A stretch of 64,000 nucleotides of DNA. It comes from Ailurus styani. Lineage: Eukaryota; Chordata; Mammalia; Carnivora; Ailuridae. This document shows, in pieces, positions 49,001-62,600 of this stretch. The notes beneath the pieces were generated by a model. It did no database searches and was not told the origin of the DNA. It saw nothing but the letters and a program-made list of their open reading frames with translations. Location of the stretch: contig LNAC01001234.1 of NCBI GenBank assembly GCA_002007465.1, forward strand, positions 63,706 through 127,705, in the 5' to 3' direction. Both the position numbers and the translations under genes were made by a program. Numbering within the stretch: the first letter of the stretch is position 1; every line of letters begins with the position of its first letter.

Positions 49001-49490
49001 CACATTTTTATTGTGACCTGAGCCTGTTCCATTTCTCTTTGAGAATAAACTATAATTTAAGAATGTAGCCTCTAGAAAGCCTAATAAGTCAGGGAAAGTA
49101 GGCCCAGATACAGTCAGAGAAGTAGAAATTCCTTAGAAAGCATATAGAATTGAGATAATAACCTTTATCTCTTTGTGCCATTAGATTATTAGGAGAGATT
49201 CACACATTTATAGGATTGTTTTTGCATATTCCTGGTAAATTTTTTCCTTTCATAACCAAATAAAATTTTACACATTAAGAAGAAAAGTTCTGTTCATACA
49301 CATACTATCCTCTACACCATCTTATATCATTATAATGATAAGGAACAAATTTCAATGGGATCTTAAAATTATTCTGCTGTTAAACCAGGCTTTTCAAATA
49401 ATCTCAAATATTCTACTGAGGCTCTTAGCCAGATTTTTCCATGTGCCCTGTGAATACCTTATACCTTAAAAAGTGATCTTGGGGTGCCTG

Positions 49491-49687
49491 GGAGGCTCAG
49501 TCAGTTAAGTGTCTGCTTTCAGCTCAGGTCATGATCGCAGCGTCCTGGGATCCAGCCCTGTTTCTGGGGGGGTCTCTGCTCAGTTGGGAGTCTGCTTTTT
49601 CCTCCCTCTGCTCTTGTGCTCTCTCTCTCTCTCTCTCTCTCTCCCTCCCTCCCTCTCAAATAAATAAATGAAATCTTAAAAAAAAAA
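49491..49687 (+). mobile_element. CAN-SINE with expanded CT tract
   Basis: A forward copy, head GGGGTGCCTGGGAGGCTCAG, a (CT)n expansion at about 49619-49642, then CCCTCCCTCCCTCTC and an AAATAAAT tail. Confidence 0.9.
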
Positions 49688-49754
49688 GTGACAGTGACTC
49701 ACTGACACTGTCTGAAGAAAGGATTCAGCAAATAACAATGGTGGTAATAATAGC

Positions 49755-49930
49755 TAATATTATTAGCATTTGCTATGTATTAGCAATGTTCAAAGTGCTT
49801 TAGATATGTTGTCTCATTTAACTCTCACAGTAATGGATGGGATAGGTATTACTGTTACTCCTATTTTATAGATTAAAAAATGAGGCACAGAGAGATTAAG
49901 AAGAGAAGGAGTAATTGACAGATGTCCTGA
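49755..49930 (-). repeat. MIR SINE, reverse
   Basis: TTGTCTCATTTAACTCTCAC, GGTATTACTGTTACTCC and AAAAATGAGGCACAGAGAG are reverse-MIR phrases. Confidence 0.65.
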
Positions 49931-50274
49931 GAATATCAATGTTAGGGCATGTCTCTCTAGATATCCTGGAAGCAAAAGATCAAAGACCCTTCAAATTAAA
50001 GAAATAAGGAGAAAGGGAGCGTGACGACGAAAACAAGAGAAAACAGCATTCCTATCTTTCTTCTTCCTCTCTATGGAAAGCTTCCTTTGAGTATATAATC
50101 CATATGTAGAGCCAGTTCTGTAGCCTGGGCAGATGGAGAAAGCATTTTAGGGAGTGCCCTAAGTATTCATGAAGTAGTGTTTATAAGTAAAACTAGAAGG
50201 AAACTTAAAAAAACGTAAATAACTATTAGAGTTACAAATATTAATATTCAAATGATGTTACTGATCCATACTTT

Positions 50275-50410
50275 GTCCTGGTTTTACCACTTACTGTACC
50301 TATATCATCTCAGGCCAATCAACGAACTGCTCTAGTTACCCATCTATAAAATGAAAGCGCTTTATTAGCTCCTATCTAAGGTCCCTTGAAACTTGACATT
50401 CTCTAGTTCT
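50275..50410 (+). repeat. MIR SINE, forward
   Basis: TTTTACCACTTACTGTACC, CAGGCCAATCAACGAACTG and CATCTATAAAATGAAAGCG follow forward MIR. Confidence 0.6.
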
Positions 50411-51054
50411 TATAACAGCTCGGGAAACTTCATCCTAATCTTTATATGATGTTCTGATCTTTAATATATTTTGAGACCAAGGTCCTTATCAAATTGCACT
50501 TGACCTCTACCCACAAGGCCAGCTTCTTGTCTTAGTCATTGAAACTAAGGCATGAGAGATTTCATTTGCCTTGAAAGCAGGAAAATGATACTGGCATCCT
50601 GTAGATCTAATCTGCTCCACTCTGTCTGCTGACTGGGTTATTTCTGTTGTGATATTGGCCTAATAAAATTAGTAAGTTCCAGTTGTGGCCATGACAAAGA
50701 GAACCTATTTTAGGGGAATTATGCCCACCTTTGACATAATGAGAAGAAACTACTGGTTAAATCCTAGGGCAAGGGAAGAGATGTAAAACTTCTTTGTTAC
50801 TATATGTTAGGATGGAATTTTTATTTTAAAGCCCCAATGTTTCTGCAGAATAATTAGCATATTTGCTTGTCTCATTCTCAATCTTTTTACATACCAAGAG
50901 TAGATTCCTCACACCAATAGAGATCAGAAAGTTACCAGCAGGATTCATATGAAGATTAACATCCCTAAGAGTTCATTGCTCTGAATCTTTGATTCTTATG
51001 CTACATTATATTTTGCAATTGATTACTACATACATAACTTACTTAACTGTACCC

Positions 51055-51245
51055 CACAAAACACTTAATGGGGAGAACAAATGGAAAACTTATTTTATAG
51101 ATAAGGAAATGATTAGATAAATGGAACTTGCTCGTGTTTTACCAAATGCATAAAGCGTAGATATAACCATTATTACCCAACTTACAAGTGCTAAAGACAG
51201 GACTCGAACCTAGATCTTTCCATTTGAAGGCCCATTTTCTTTTGT
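51055..51245 (-). repeat. MIR SINE, reverse
   Basis: TTATTTTATAGATAAGGAAA and GACAGGACTCGAACCTAGAT (a B-box complement) place a reverse MIR here. Confidence 0.6.
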
Positions 51246-51889
51246 GCTATCACATGTATATATTTGTATATGTATATATATGTGTGTGTGCGCATACATA
51301 TTAAGATTGTTTATCTCTTTTTGGAGGGTGATAGGTGATGTTTCCCATAAAACTACCTATTTTCCAAAAGGAACTGAATAACAAAAAAGTACAATCAGTA
51401 ACTAAAAGTCTTTCAGAAAATACAAATGGCCCCGAAATGAGTATTGTGTTGCATTTTACTCTTATATTATCATGGGTTTCTGGAGACCACTTTAAGATGC
51501 AGAGCTGTAAAATCATAGCATTGACAGTAAAAAGGAACTAAGAATCAAAGCATGAGAGTAAGTCCAAGGAGGACTGGCTTGGGCAGGACATTGGGAATTT
51601 TTTTTGCCCAGTAGAACCAGGAGAACATGCAATAGTTGGTGTTTGAGAAGAGGATACTGTAAAGTTGCCAACAGGGTATCAAGATAAGCCATCATTCACA
51701 GCTTTGCCTCTGCCTAAGCTTCACAGTCATTCCACCTTAACATAGGGAGCCAGAACTGAAGACTTTTTCCCTGTAACCCAACGTCTTATCATAGTACCAT
51801 ACATAGCCCAAACTCTGAAAATGCTTCTACACTTAGGAAATTTGAAATACTGGAAAGAGCTTTGCATTATTATTTTGAAAAGATCTGGG

Positions 51890-52075
51890 CTTGATCTGGG
51901 ATCTCTTTTTGTTATTTGCTAGCCATATGGTCCTGGATTAATGAATGACCTGTGTCTCTGAGATATATATCAATCCTATAAAACTTAGATGATATTAATA
52001 ATTATCATGCCTTTTTACATGGGAAGATTAAATAATTATATATGATAAGCTATGAATGATTAGTATACATAAATT
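51890..52075 (+). repeat. MIR-like fragment, forward
   Basis: TTGCTAGCCATATGGTCCTGG, CCTGTGTCTCTGAGA and AATAATTATCATGCC follow forward MIR, heavily diverged. Confidence 0.5.
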
Positions 52076-52270
52076 ATTACTATTTCTATTTTTCAAAAAT
52101 ACTTTTTAAATATAGCGTAGTAATTCATAACAATGCTGCCATCTTTTTAGAATTCTCAAGATTACAAGACAAAGAACTAAGAGCAGATGGAACTATATAG
52201 AGAGAAAAGACAACCTTAAATTATTCTCATATTCAAGCCACTAAAACGTTAAGGATCTGAGATATTAAAT

Positions 52271-52293
52271 ACACACACACACACACACACACA
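52271..52293. repeat. Short (AC)n microsatellite
   Basis: A pure AC run of about 11 units. Confidence 0.9.
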
Positions 52294-52554
52294 GAGTCAC
52301 TGTACATAGTCACTGTGAAGGCAGCCTGTCTCATCAACCCCTTAGGATTATTTTCTATCTTACAGCCATAATGAGGATATATTTCCTATCCAAGATAAAG
52401 AAATCTTGTTGAATAAAATACTGACCTAAGGAGAACTTTAAAAGGGATTATTTCAGTGTAACTATATAGAAAATCCAGAAATAAGTCCAGCTCCATGTGG
52501 GAATTTACTATAGGGTAAAGGTGGCATCTGATGTCGGTAGGTAAAAGACGGACT

Positions 52555-53605
52555 ACTTAATAAATGGTGCTAGAACAATTGCAAAGCCATTTGGGTGAAA
52601 AACTGGGTTCTTCTTCATTCCCTACACCTAAATATATTTTAGATAAATAAAAAGAGTAAATGTAAAAACATGAAACATTAAAAATAACAGACATATGAAT
52701 GTTTTTGTAATTATGGAATAGAAAAAAATCCCTCCAGGCATGTCAAACTCAGGAGGCATAAAAAACAAAATTGGTAATTCAGACAAGATAGAAATTTAAA
52801 ATTTCTTTACAATGCCACATACATACAGCAAAACATAAACTAGGAACGAGGGAAAATATTCACAACATACATGACAGAAAATAGTCTAAAACCTTAACAA
52901 AAACAACAAACTCAGTAAGATGAAAAACTCAATAAAAACAGACAAAATAAAATACAAATGACCAATTCAAATAGGGCAAAATCCACTCATAATTAAAGAA
53001 ATACTTAACTCATTAATGATTAATTAGCTCCATTCATAATTAAATAAGTACAAATTAATTTGAGGAACTTTCCCACCTGTTAGTTCAGCGAAGACTAAAA
53101 TGTCTTATTATCCAGCACTGGTATTATCTAGCACTTTTCCTTGTTGGTGGGAGTACAGGGGTACAATTTTCTTGAAGGGCAATAACTATACAAATTTAAC
53201 CCATGTAGCTCCAGGAATTTTTCTGTAGGGGTAACTAGCACTAGCATGTTTAGAGCATCAAGAATGTTTGGTTACAGCAGTTTTTGAAACAGGCAAAGTT
53301 TGGAAAAAGTCTAGAATAGTTATTTTTCATCAATGAAATGGGGCATTAACTATTAAAAAGGAGCTTAATCTCTACAGGATAATATGGAAAGATCTTCATT
53401 ATTCACTAAGTTCAAAAAACTGTATAACAGTATATATATTTGATCTCGTTTATGTTTAACATAAACATATATTTGCATTTACCAAGAAAGCATCTAGAAA
53501 GATACAGAAGAAATTGTTCACAGTGGGTTTTTCTGGGCAGTTGAGTTGTAGAATTGAGAGAAAAAAATACTTTTATTATTATGTAAATCTTTTGTATCAT
53601 TTACT
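52555..53605 (+). repeat. L1M LINE fragment (ORF2 end and 3' UTR)
   Basis: In order: AATGGTGCTAGAACAATTGC, AAAAACATGAAACATTAAAA, CAATAAAAACAGACAAAATA, CTTGTTGGTGGGAGTACAGG, CCAGGAATTTTTCTGTAGGG and GATAATATGGAAAGATCTTC. This is the recognisable sequence of the C-terminal ORF2 region of old L1 elements, then the 3' UTR. The reading frame is broken throughout. It is interrupted at 53606 by a CAN-SINE and may resume after 53818. Confidence 0.75.
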
Positions 53606-53606
53606 T

Positions 53607-53806
53607 TTTAAGATTTTTATTTATGTATTTGACATGGAGAGAGACGGTGAGAGCAAGCGCAAGCAGGGGGAATGGCAGGCAGGGGAGAAGCAGGCTCCCC
53701 ACCCAGCAAGGAGCCCGATGTTGGGCTCAGATCCCAGGATCCTGGGGTTCATGACCTGAGCCAAAGGCAGCGGCTTAACTGATTAAAACACCCAGGCGCC
53801 CGCCCC
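53607..53806 (-). mobile_element. CAN-SINE inserted in an L1 fragment
   Basis: A reverse copy ending CACCCAGGCGCCCG. The duplication ATCATTTACTT occurs at 53596-53606 and 53807-53817 and interrupts an L1M fragment. Confidence 0.9.
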
Positions 53807-54184
53807 ATCATTTACTTCTTAATGACCATGTTGATTTTATAATAAAAAGCTTAAACCATGCTAAATAAATGTAAGTTAACGCTCACTGACTGCTATTCAT
53901 CATCTTCTAGGGGTCTTAGAGTCTTATATGAAGACCTTTCCTATAGACTTTAAAAACTTCCAGTCTTCACTCATACATACCAATCTTTTCCTCTGCTTTA
54001 TCTGTTCTATGAATTTAATCTACCTTTATAAATTTGGTTGTCATTTTATCTAGAATTCTTTGTATTGTCACAATTATCTGATTGCTTTAATATAAATTAG
54101 CCTAAATAAAAATTGATTATCTACCATCAATATAATAATTTTAAATAAATTATTTTATAGGGCAATGATTCTAGAATTAGACTT

Positions 54185-54375
54185 TCTGGATTCATTTTCC
54201 AGCTCCTTCATTTGTTAGCACTGTGTCCCTAGGAAAGTTACCTAACTGCTCAGTTTTCTCATTTGTACAAGGAGGTCTTTATATTATAGGGCAGTTGGGG
54301 GATTAGATAAATGCATATAGAAGATTTAACAGTTCCTGGCACTTAGTAAACTTTCAATTAATGTGTTAAGATGAT
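54185..54375 (+). repeat. MIR SINE, forward
   Basis: GTTAGCACTGTGTCCCTAGG, AAAGTTACCTAACTGCTCAG, TTTTCTCATTTGTACAAGG and CCTGGCACTTAGTAAACTTT follow the MIR order through to its 3' end. Confidence 0.7.
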
Positions 54376-54960
54376 CATAATTTATATTATTATTAAAATA
54401 TTTTGAAAGAGATTTTCAAATTCAGTTGTTAAAATATTATCTGGTCTTCAAGTACAAACAACCTCCGAAGTATGTTTATAAAGGTAGAACAAATGTTATT
54501 AATGCTGAATGAAGCAACTGTTTCTCATTTGTTGAAAACTATAGAGTTGTGAATATTACCTTTAATATCTCAAGCAGAAATTACTGAATATGCAAAAAAT
54601 GAAGATAGAAAATGAGATGAAGATAAATCAAAATTGCCAAAGAGGGTTCACAAAGAAAAAGGAAAATAATGTCATTCAACCTGATGGGTCAGTGAGATTA
54701 TAGATGTGTATGAGGACTCAGCTAAATCAGTTATTTTTTACTCTATTTAGATGTAAAGTAGAAACAATGTGTATAGCATTACCCAAATGTTTTCCTTACA
54801 TTTCACTGACATTATAATTAATCATTCAATGGAATATGTTGCTTGATTCAATTTGGAGAAATCAGAAAGCCACAAATACACTCCTGGAGTTAATAATTTT
54901 CAGTGAATTCTGCCTGTCTTCCCTCAATAGTCTTTTTTAAAAAATTTTTTTATTATTTAT

Positions 54961-55165
54961 TATTTTTTAAAAAGATTTTATTTATTTATTTGACAGAGAG
55001 ACACACAGCGAGAGAGGGAACACCAGCAGGGGGAGTGGGAGAGGGAGAAGCAGCTTTTCCCTCAGAGCAGGGAGCCAGATATGGGGCTCAGTCCCAGGAC
55101 CCTGGGATCATGACCTGAGCCAAAGTCAGACGTCCAACGACTGAGCCACCCAGGCGCTCCCCGCC
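54961..55165 (-). mobile_element. CAN-SINE, older subfamily
   Basis: A reverse copy with a long T/A tail and ending GAGCCACCCAGGCGCTCC. The central region has ACACACAGCGAGAGAGGGAA, typical of the older caniform type. Confidence 0.9.
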
Positions 55166-55609
55166 CCCGTTTTTTTTTCAATTTTTAAACAACAAGTTCC
55201 AAGATAATATCCCAAATATAAGTATATTAATAAGACACTTTGTGTATGTTTGTAGCATACCTGAGCAGGGACTTTTTTTTTTTTTGAAGTAGTACAAAGC
55301 ATAACACTCGTATCATGGAGGGAGCCAGATACCTCATCAACTTAAAAACTGAGTATTATCATTCTCTAGTTGGTAAATCTAGCAAAATAAAAGAAACAAC
55401 TTCAAACCTCTTAATGCTGCCATTCATTTATCGATTTGTAAAGCATTTGAAACTATACAAGATTTACTCTTTCATTGAACTGGATATAACATGACTATTT
55501 GCTTTAGATAATGTATGAATACCAAGTATTTCTTTATCTCCTTCGGTTTTTGTTCCTTTGGGTCCTTCAAGGACTATCAGAACTGAAGACTGGGAGTGTT
55601 TTGTGTGAG

Positions 55610-55617
55610 TACGCGCG

Positions 55618-55674
<57 letters not shown>
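55610..55674. repeat. (CA)n microsatellite with CG/GT alternating head
   Basis: 65 nt of strictly alternating purine and pyrimidine: ACGCGCGTGCGCG followed by about 26 CA units. Confidence 0.95.
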
Positions 55675-55676
<2 letters not shown>

Positions 55677-56333
55677 AGCTATCTGAACTATCAAAGATAT
55701 CTGTAAATACCTGCTGTTCTTTTAATTTCAGGACCTACACTGTTGAAAAACGTTAATGATTTTTCAAACAGAAAATTTCAGAGTCTGCCCGTGCAAACAA
55801 AAGTGTAGTTTTCTGGAATGACGTTCTATAAGTCATTCTCAAAATTCACCAGAAACTTTTCAAACTCTGCTTCTAATAATTAAAAAACAGATCTCATCAA
55901 GTCCAGAGTCATTAAAAAGAGTCAAGACGGACTACTGATTATTAAATTGACATGGATATATACTCAGGGACCTTGAGGAAATAATACGACGAGGTATGTG
56001 CACTTTGAAGAATTATTAAAACTTTGGAGATGTTAACTAAAGAGAGTGGCTTTCACTGAAAGCATTTAAAAGTTGACATCAGAAGTGCAAGTATGACCTC
56101 AGTTTTCTTTGATGAGATATTCTAAGCATTGCAAGAAATGACAAAATAGGATATGTGTCAGAAATAAACCTCAGATATCTGTTAATGGCTTTGTTTTTTC
56201 TGATATATTTCGGTCTGTATGTACATACATAAATGCGTATGTACATGTATTTTTAGAGAATACATGTATGTGTGTGCATGTATGAGATTGAGAGGCTGAA
56301 AGAGAAAGAGCAATAGAGATAGAAAGATAAAAG

Positions 56334-56540
56334 GGCGGGGGCTCGGGGCGGCTCAGTTGAAAGTCCAGCTCTTGATTATGGCTCAGGTCATGACCTCAGG
56401 GTCCTGAGATCCAGTCCCCGGGAGGGCTCCACACTCAGTGGGGAGTCAGTTGAAGATTTTGTCTCTCTCCTTCTGCCCCTCCCTCCCACTTATATTCTCT
56501 CTTTCTCAAAAAATAAATCATTAATTAATTTTAAAAAGAA
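56334..56540 (+). mobile_element. CAN-SINE, old and degraded
   Basis: A forward copy with an altered head (GGGCGGGGGCTCGGGGCGGC), an intact GGCTCAGGTCATGACCTCAG core and a broken A-rich tail. Confidence 0.85.
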
Positions 56541-57469
56541 AGCTAAAGAGGGAAGGAGAGAAGCAAGGAGGGAAGTCAAAGATGAACCTTATGAAAGTGA
56601 AGTATTTTAAGCAGAAGGTACAGCACTTCTTTTTACAATTTCCTTCAGCTTTTCCCATTTTGAAACTGAGTGAACTGAGTCAAAGGTATGCACAAGATCA
56701 TAAGCTGATGGGAGGCCTTGCCAGGAGGAGCCCTGATGCTGCCTGAGGCCTGTGCTTCCTTTAGTTCCATCATCCCACCTTGTTTTGTACGGTTCCTCTC
56801 TTCTGATTATGAAGATGCAAGTGATTAATAAAAAGACCAGTATTTAAGTAAATATCAGCAAAATTTTTTAAAAGCGTGTTTTCTTATGCCACCTAAAAAT
56901 GTTTTGGAGGCAAAAAACAAAGGATAGAGCATCATCAACTTATTTTTAATTAGTTTATTCCTGTTTTGTTCATTTGTGTAAAATAGGATCAGAAAATTGA
57001 GGTGACTTAGCCATTACATTATTAATGTTAATATTTTAAAGTAGCATTACTAAAAATGTTGCTTCACAATAGTGAGCTCCTTGAAATGTAATAGAGTATT
57101 AAAAGTTACCCCTTCAAATGAATGCTAGAGAATACTTCATCCATGAATGTGTCCCTGGCTTCATCAGGTTCTTCATTTTTCTCCTTTCTTATCACTTACA
57201 ACGTAGAAAAATTGTTTTGAGTTTTTTTCTCCAATAGTTTCAAACACAAACAGTTGCTCACTCATTCTATATGGTAAATTCCTCTCCATAAGGACCTAAT
57301 TTTGACATGCTTCTACAGCCCTCACTTTTCTTTTTGGGGGTGGTTTTGGTAGCTGCACAAAGGATGCTTAGTGAAAGCTTTAAAAATGAACTAGAGATAA
57401 AAGGATGGATAAATGAGTATATTTGTTCCCTAATCCCTGGATTTCCTATCTAGCTGTTCTACTTGACTA

Positions 57470-57720
57470 TGATGTTATCTACAGCAGAGACTGCTTCCTG
57501 TTGACCACTGTGTTCCTGTCATCTACTAGATAGTCAATAATGTGTGCTGAATGAACCAATGAATCGGTTCTATCACTTTTATGTCTTCAGTTTTTTTCAG
57601 CTTTTATTTGGGTACGTGTCTCATGTCTTCAACTATACCAGAAACTCTTGGAGGGTAGGACTCATATTTTATTGGTCTTGTGCTTAGCAGAGCGCCTTGA
57701 ATAAGGCAACACTTCCAAAA
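57470..57720 (+). repeat. L2-like 3'-end fragments
   Basis: GCAGAGACTGCTTCCTGTTG with AGTCAATAATGTGTGCTGAA, and CTCTTGGAGGGTAGGACTCA with TGCTTAGCAGAGCGCCTTGA, are the phrases of L2 3' ends. Confidence 0.55.
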
Positions 57721-57776
57721 TCAATGCAAAACATTCCCTCTGATTGCTTTTTTGAACCTAGAGATTGTTCCTATAT

Positions 57777-57975
57777 ATATATTTTTTAAAGATTTTATTT
57801 ATTTATTTGACAGAGAGAGAGAGAGATCACAAGTAGGCAGAGAGGCAGGCAGAGAGAGAGGAGGAAGCAGGCTCCGCTGAGCAGAGAGCCCAATGCGGGC
57901 CTCCATCCCAGGACCCTGAGATCATGACCTGAGCCGAAGGCAGAGGCTTTAACCCACTGAGCCACCCAGGTGCCC
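57777..57975 (-). mobile_element. CAN-SINE (Mustela-type)
   Basis: A reverse copy ending GAGCCACCCAGGTGCCC, with duplication TGTTCCTATAT at 57766-57776 and 57976-57986. Confidence 0.92.
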
Positions 57976-58859
57976 TGTTCCTATATTTTTAAGTCTAAAC
58001 TATAATAGTGAAATAAAATTTAGGTCAACATAAAAAAAGTTTTCAATGAGTAGATATTAAAAATCTAATATCAAGCTCCAATATCTAATATTTTCCTTTT
58101 GAAGTTGTTTGTTTCTAAGTTCTCAAATCTAACAAATATGCATATTAATGCCTAGGAATTTCTATAATGGATGCCCATACTTTATAGAAATTCATTTTAG
58201 ATAATATATTTATAACTCTAAGACTCTCCGATTATAGCATTCTATAATTACATTTCCTATTTCCATACTTAAATATTTTTCTTCATAGAGGTAACAGCCC
58301 TTCATTAAATAAAATGGAAAAAATATGTAGAATGAAGAAAATTGGCTAGAGTCCCACCATCCCAACACAACCATTTCCAATACTTTAGTCTATTTTTTCC
58401 AATGTATTTTTTGTACACATATTTATAACTTTCTCTTCTAAGTCATAATCAAATTATAATCTTATATCTCATATATTTTATTTATTAAGTTTATTTCTGC
58501 TTAAGGAAAAAAAATGCTTTCTAGTACTAAGTAAGAATTCAATTCCAAGTTGTTCCCAGAACTTACTGATTGTGTTCTCCTCTCCCAAGGAGCTCATATA
58601 TGCAATTGACCTCAAAGAATTATCAAAATATGAGAAAAACAAAATAAATAAAATGAAAGTAATGTGTGTCATAGAATGTGTATAATTTTTATAGCTAGCT
58701 ATATCTTTAACTCTTTGTCCCTAAGTAGATAATGAGAGTACAAACTTTTCAGAAAACTAATTCCAAAGGTACTCACAATAAAGTATCTTTTAAAGAAAGT
58801 GAATTTTGTGTCCCTGTCAGTTTTTACTATAAAAGTGAAATTTTTAGGTCAAGTCATAT

Positions 58860-59035
58860 TACCTCTGCAAGCATCAGTCTCTTCATCTTTAAAAATAAAA
58901 GGCTAATATAAACATTCACCTTATAGGTTTGTTTGAAGAATTAAAGTAATTAATGCTTGCAATGTACTTAGTGAAGTGCCTGAACACATAGAAAGTGTTT
59001 CATAAATATCAATTATAATTACCATTACTGGGCAA
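58860..59035 (+). repeat. MIR SINE, forward
   Basis: CATCAGTCTCTTCATCTTTA, TTATAGGTTTGTTTGAAG and GTGCCTGAACACATAGAAAG match the 3' half of MIR. Confidence 0.65.
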
Positions 59036-59402
59036 GTTTTGTGGTCAAATAGTAACCTCAGATCTTGAGGCTGAATATTTTTCTCTTCCTGGCTTCAATT
59101 AATTAGAAAATTATAATCTTTTTTTTTGTCATAATGCTTTTTTAGAAATCACTTATATATTCCTGTCTTTCCGGTTCTATACTTTCCTATCTTCCCAATT
59201 TGACCAATTCAAAAAATATTCAAAAACATGACCTTTAACACTGACTCTCTTCTGTACTTTTCTCCAATTATCTGAATTTCTTACAGAAGCTGGATTTAGT
59301 ATAGCAGAAGTTGCTAGGCTACTAGGGATTTGTAAGCTATCTCAGAAGGTACCTGGTTGGATTTCTCAGAACTGTGTTCACACTAATAACATGAAATAAC
59401 TA

Positions 59403-59620
59403 GGGCACCTGGATGGCTCAGTCCTTAAGCATCTGCCTTCAGCTCAGGTCATGATCCCAGGGTCCTGGGATAGAGTCCTGCATCAGGCTCCCTACTCAGC
59501 GGGAAGCCTGCTTCTCCCTCTCCCACTCCCCCTGCTTGTAGTCCCTCTCTCTCGCTATGTCTCTCTCTGTCAAATAAATAAATAAATAAAATCTCTTTAA
59601 AAAAATAAATAAAAGAAAAT
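59403..59620 (+). mobile_element. CAN-SINE, older subfamily
   Basis: A forward copy, head AGGGCACCTGGATGGCTCAG, with a long AAATAAAT tail. A short AAATAACTA duplication may flank it. Confidence 0.9.
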
Positions 59621-59639
59621 AAATAACTATCCCATCAAA

Positions 59640-62600
59640 GGTAGAGAGCCTTTCAAATTAAGGTTGAGAACAGAAGATGATATAGAGCAGAGCAGATCAT
59701 AGCGTATATGCTAGACACAAAGCAAAGGAAACCAGGAGCCAGGAACTCAAGTTGTGTCTGCTTTGCCACATGGCAATCCATCCCTTCTGGCATCAGTACC
59801 ACAGTATACTCATTGATATCAAGGCTGGAGATTTTTCTATAGGGATTTAAGTCAGTAAGTCTATCAATTTGAAAGTTTAGGAATTTAGGCCTGTTAGGAA
59901 TTAGATTGACAATAGTTAATCAGTGTTGATCCTTAGGTTGTTTTCCTCCCTTTCTAGCTTTCTCAGAAACAGCTTTATTATAAGGGTTCTTAAACATTTC
60001 TTTACATGCATTACAGAATGTGTACTAACTTCCAATCAAATTATATCCTTGACTATGGAATATTTCAGTAATGGTTTCAATATTTCTTTTGGTTAATGTT
60101 CTTTATGTGTTTAGAGATTTGTTTCATATTAACTTAATCTAAAAGTGAGTGCTCTTTGGAAAAGAATTATTGTGTGTAGGGAAAAATCAGTGTTTAATCT
60201 TAGTGGAACATGTTAGCAAACTTGGAATTCACATTTTTGCTTTCATTGTCACTTCTAGGCATAGGAAATGAACTAGGGCAGATGAAATGTGATTGGAATC
60301 AATGGACATTTCTCAATGAACTAATTTGATGAGGAGTCAATATAAAGATTAGAAACCACTATTCCAAAAGGATTCATTAGCAGTAAAACACAGAAAGAGC
60401 CTTTAGCACCTGTCAATGTGAATTGGATTGTTTTTTGTTTGTGTAGGTGAGAAAACTTGAACCCTAAGTTTATGAAGCAATTTTCCCCAAGATGACACTG
60501 TTAATACAATAGCAGAGCATGGTAGAGACACCACCTCCTTTGGCATTTATTCTTTTATTTGTATCAATTCATCACACTGTTATTGTTCTTTAGAGATAAA
60601 TGGTCAATACACTCTACAAGACAGAGTAAAGAAGGAAGAAAATAAAGTATTACTGATATTGACTCAGAGATGAGACAAAGAAAAAATTAGATGGTGATTT
60701 ATAATGAATATTTTGAATTGCTTATATTTGTATATGGGTTATATTGAAGTATGGTCATAAGAATGTTAATAAGACTTTCAGGATATGTAGAGAATATAAA
60801 ATAATGTAAGATGATAACTTATGACATTTTATCTCAATTGGGCAGATCATATAGTTTATATTATTGCAAGAAGAAACAAAATGACTCCATGTATTTGTTA
60901 ATACAGAGAGAATACGAGATGTTAGTTCTTATACCTATATAAGTTTTAGAAGTTTATTCAACAGCATAGCTCCTTATGATTTAAACAAAATAGTTTCTGG
61001 AGAGTAAAGAGAGAGTCTGTGTTTGACAGTGTAAATTTATAAGCAAACATAAGATACCAAAATTTTAGCTTCGGGTCATTCATTCCCAGAATACATGAGA
61101 GTAGGTTAGCTATTTTTTTGATATAAGATGAACTAAATTATTCCAAAATCATAAAACTATGAAATAGATAATTTTGAGAAAAAAAATCTATTCTTCATGG
61201 CAGCTCTCTTTTCCCCAAATTTGGATTTGTATTATGGAATATATTTTTGTTTATAAAGAGTGATCATATATAAAAGTTGCTCTAAGGCTTTTAGCAAAAC
61301 TTCAGATTCACTCAATAACATATCTTCCTCATTCTCAGTCAAATAGATGGCTTGGCAAATGAGTGAATTTCAAGAATATATATAAATATAAAATATAGAT
61401 ATGTATTCATATTTACATATATTTATATACAGTAAAAGACTATTCACATAAATTTACATTTATACAAATTCAAATAAATACATATTTGTATCAATTTATA
61501 AATTCATACAAATTTACATATAATTTTATAAGTTAATATGTATTATATACTATTCATTAAAAAGCATGCATTAATATTTAAATTTTATATCTAAATATTG
61601 TTTTTCTATTTAAAGAGTATCCTAAAAATCTTCAAATAGTTTTAAACTTTAATCACTTCTAAACCATAAATGCTATAAACCTACAAAAATAACATTTGAA
61701 AATTTAATTACTTAAAATTTATTTTACACTTATTTAGTACTGTGATTTTCAAGTAATAAATTTTTTATCTAAAAAACTTTTTTAGATCCTCTGATTAAAG
61801 ATGACAAAAAACTGAAGCAGGTAGACATCTTCAGAAAATGACTGACTCTTGAAGAAAAGCATCCAAAACAAAGTATACCCACTTTAAAACAGCGTTTAGG
61901 GTTAGCTCTGTATATAAGTTTCTGAGACAAAACAAGGGCCCACAGCCATTATAAAAGATAGACAACAGAAGCACTTCACTAAACAGAAGTCTAGTTCATG
62001 GGGCAGAATTCTGTGTTTCATGCAGATTTGCTCTAGTGGGCGAAGGAAATGCCATCTTACGGTCAAAACGATGAAAGGTGATGTATCTTTGCAGGAAACA
62101 GACCTGCTCAGTTTTAATGACAGATTTGGGGTTTTTGTTGCTCATTTTCTCAAGGTGAACATTTTAAATTTAACTTAGTAAGCTTACTCAAAAAGCATAG
62201 TTTTCTACTGGCTTATTTGAGGCTCCAGAGTATAAGACACTACTGTCTACTGCCCTGAAATATTGGTCTTTTTTTGTTCAAAAAGTCTAGAACTACTCAG
62301 TAAGTATCCTGACATCTGTGATTAGTCTAAAAATTAAGTCTATGTTCAAATAAATTCTGTAGCTTACTAACAAAGATTAGCAGTAGACTGAACACTTTCA
62401 GGCACACCTCCAGACTGCACTCATTCTGCATTACCAGCACCTTGCTCAGTGCTTGGTCCAAACTACACCCTCAACAACATTTGGGAAGTTGCTGTACAAT
62501 TTTAAATTTTATGATGTAATATAAATAACTTCTAAAACAGTATTCTTCATTGAAATATATCAAAACCATTTTACTTGAAAAAATAATTTGTAAAGGCTTT

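Noticed and set aside
55464..55756. Two open frames with long Cys-Val or Thr-His runs
   Set aside because: They are translations of the (CA)n microsatellite.
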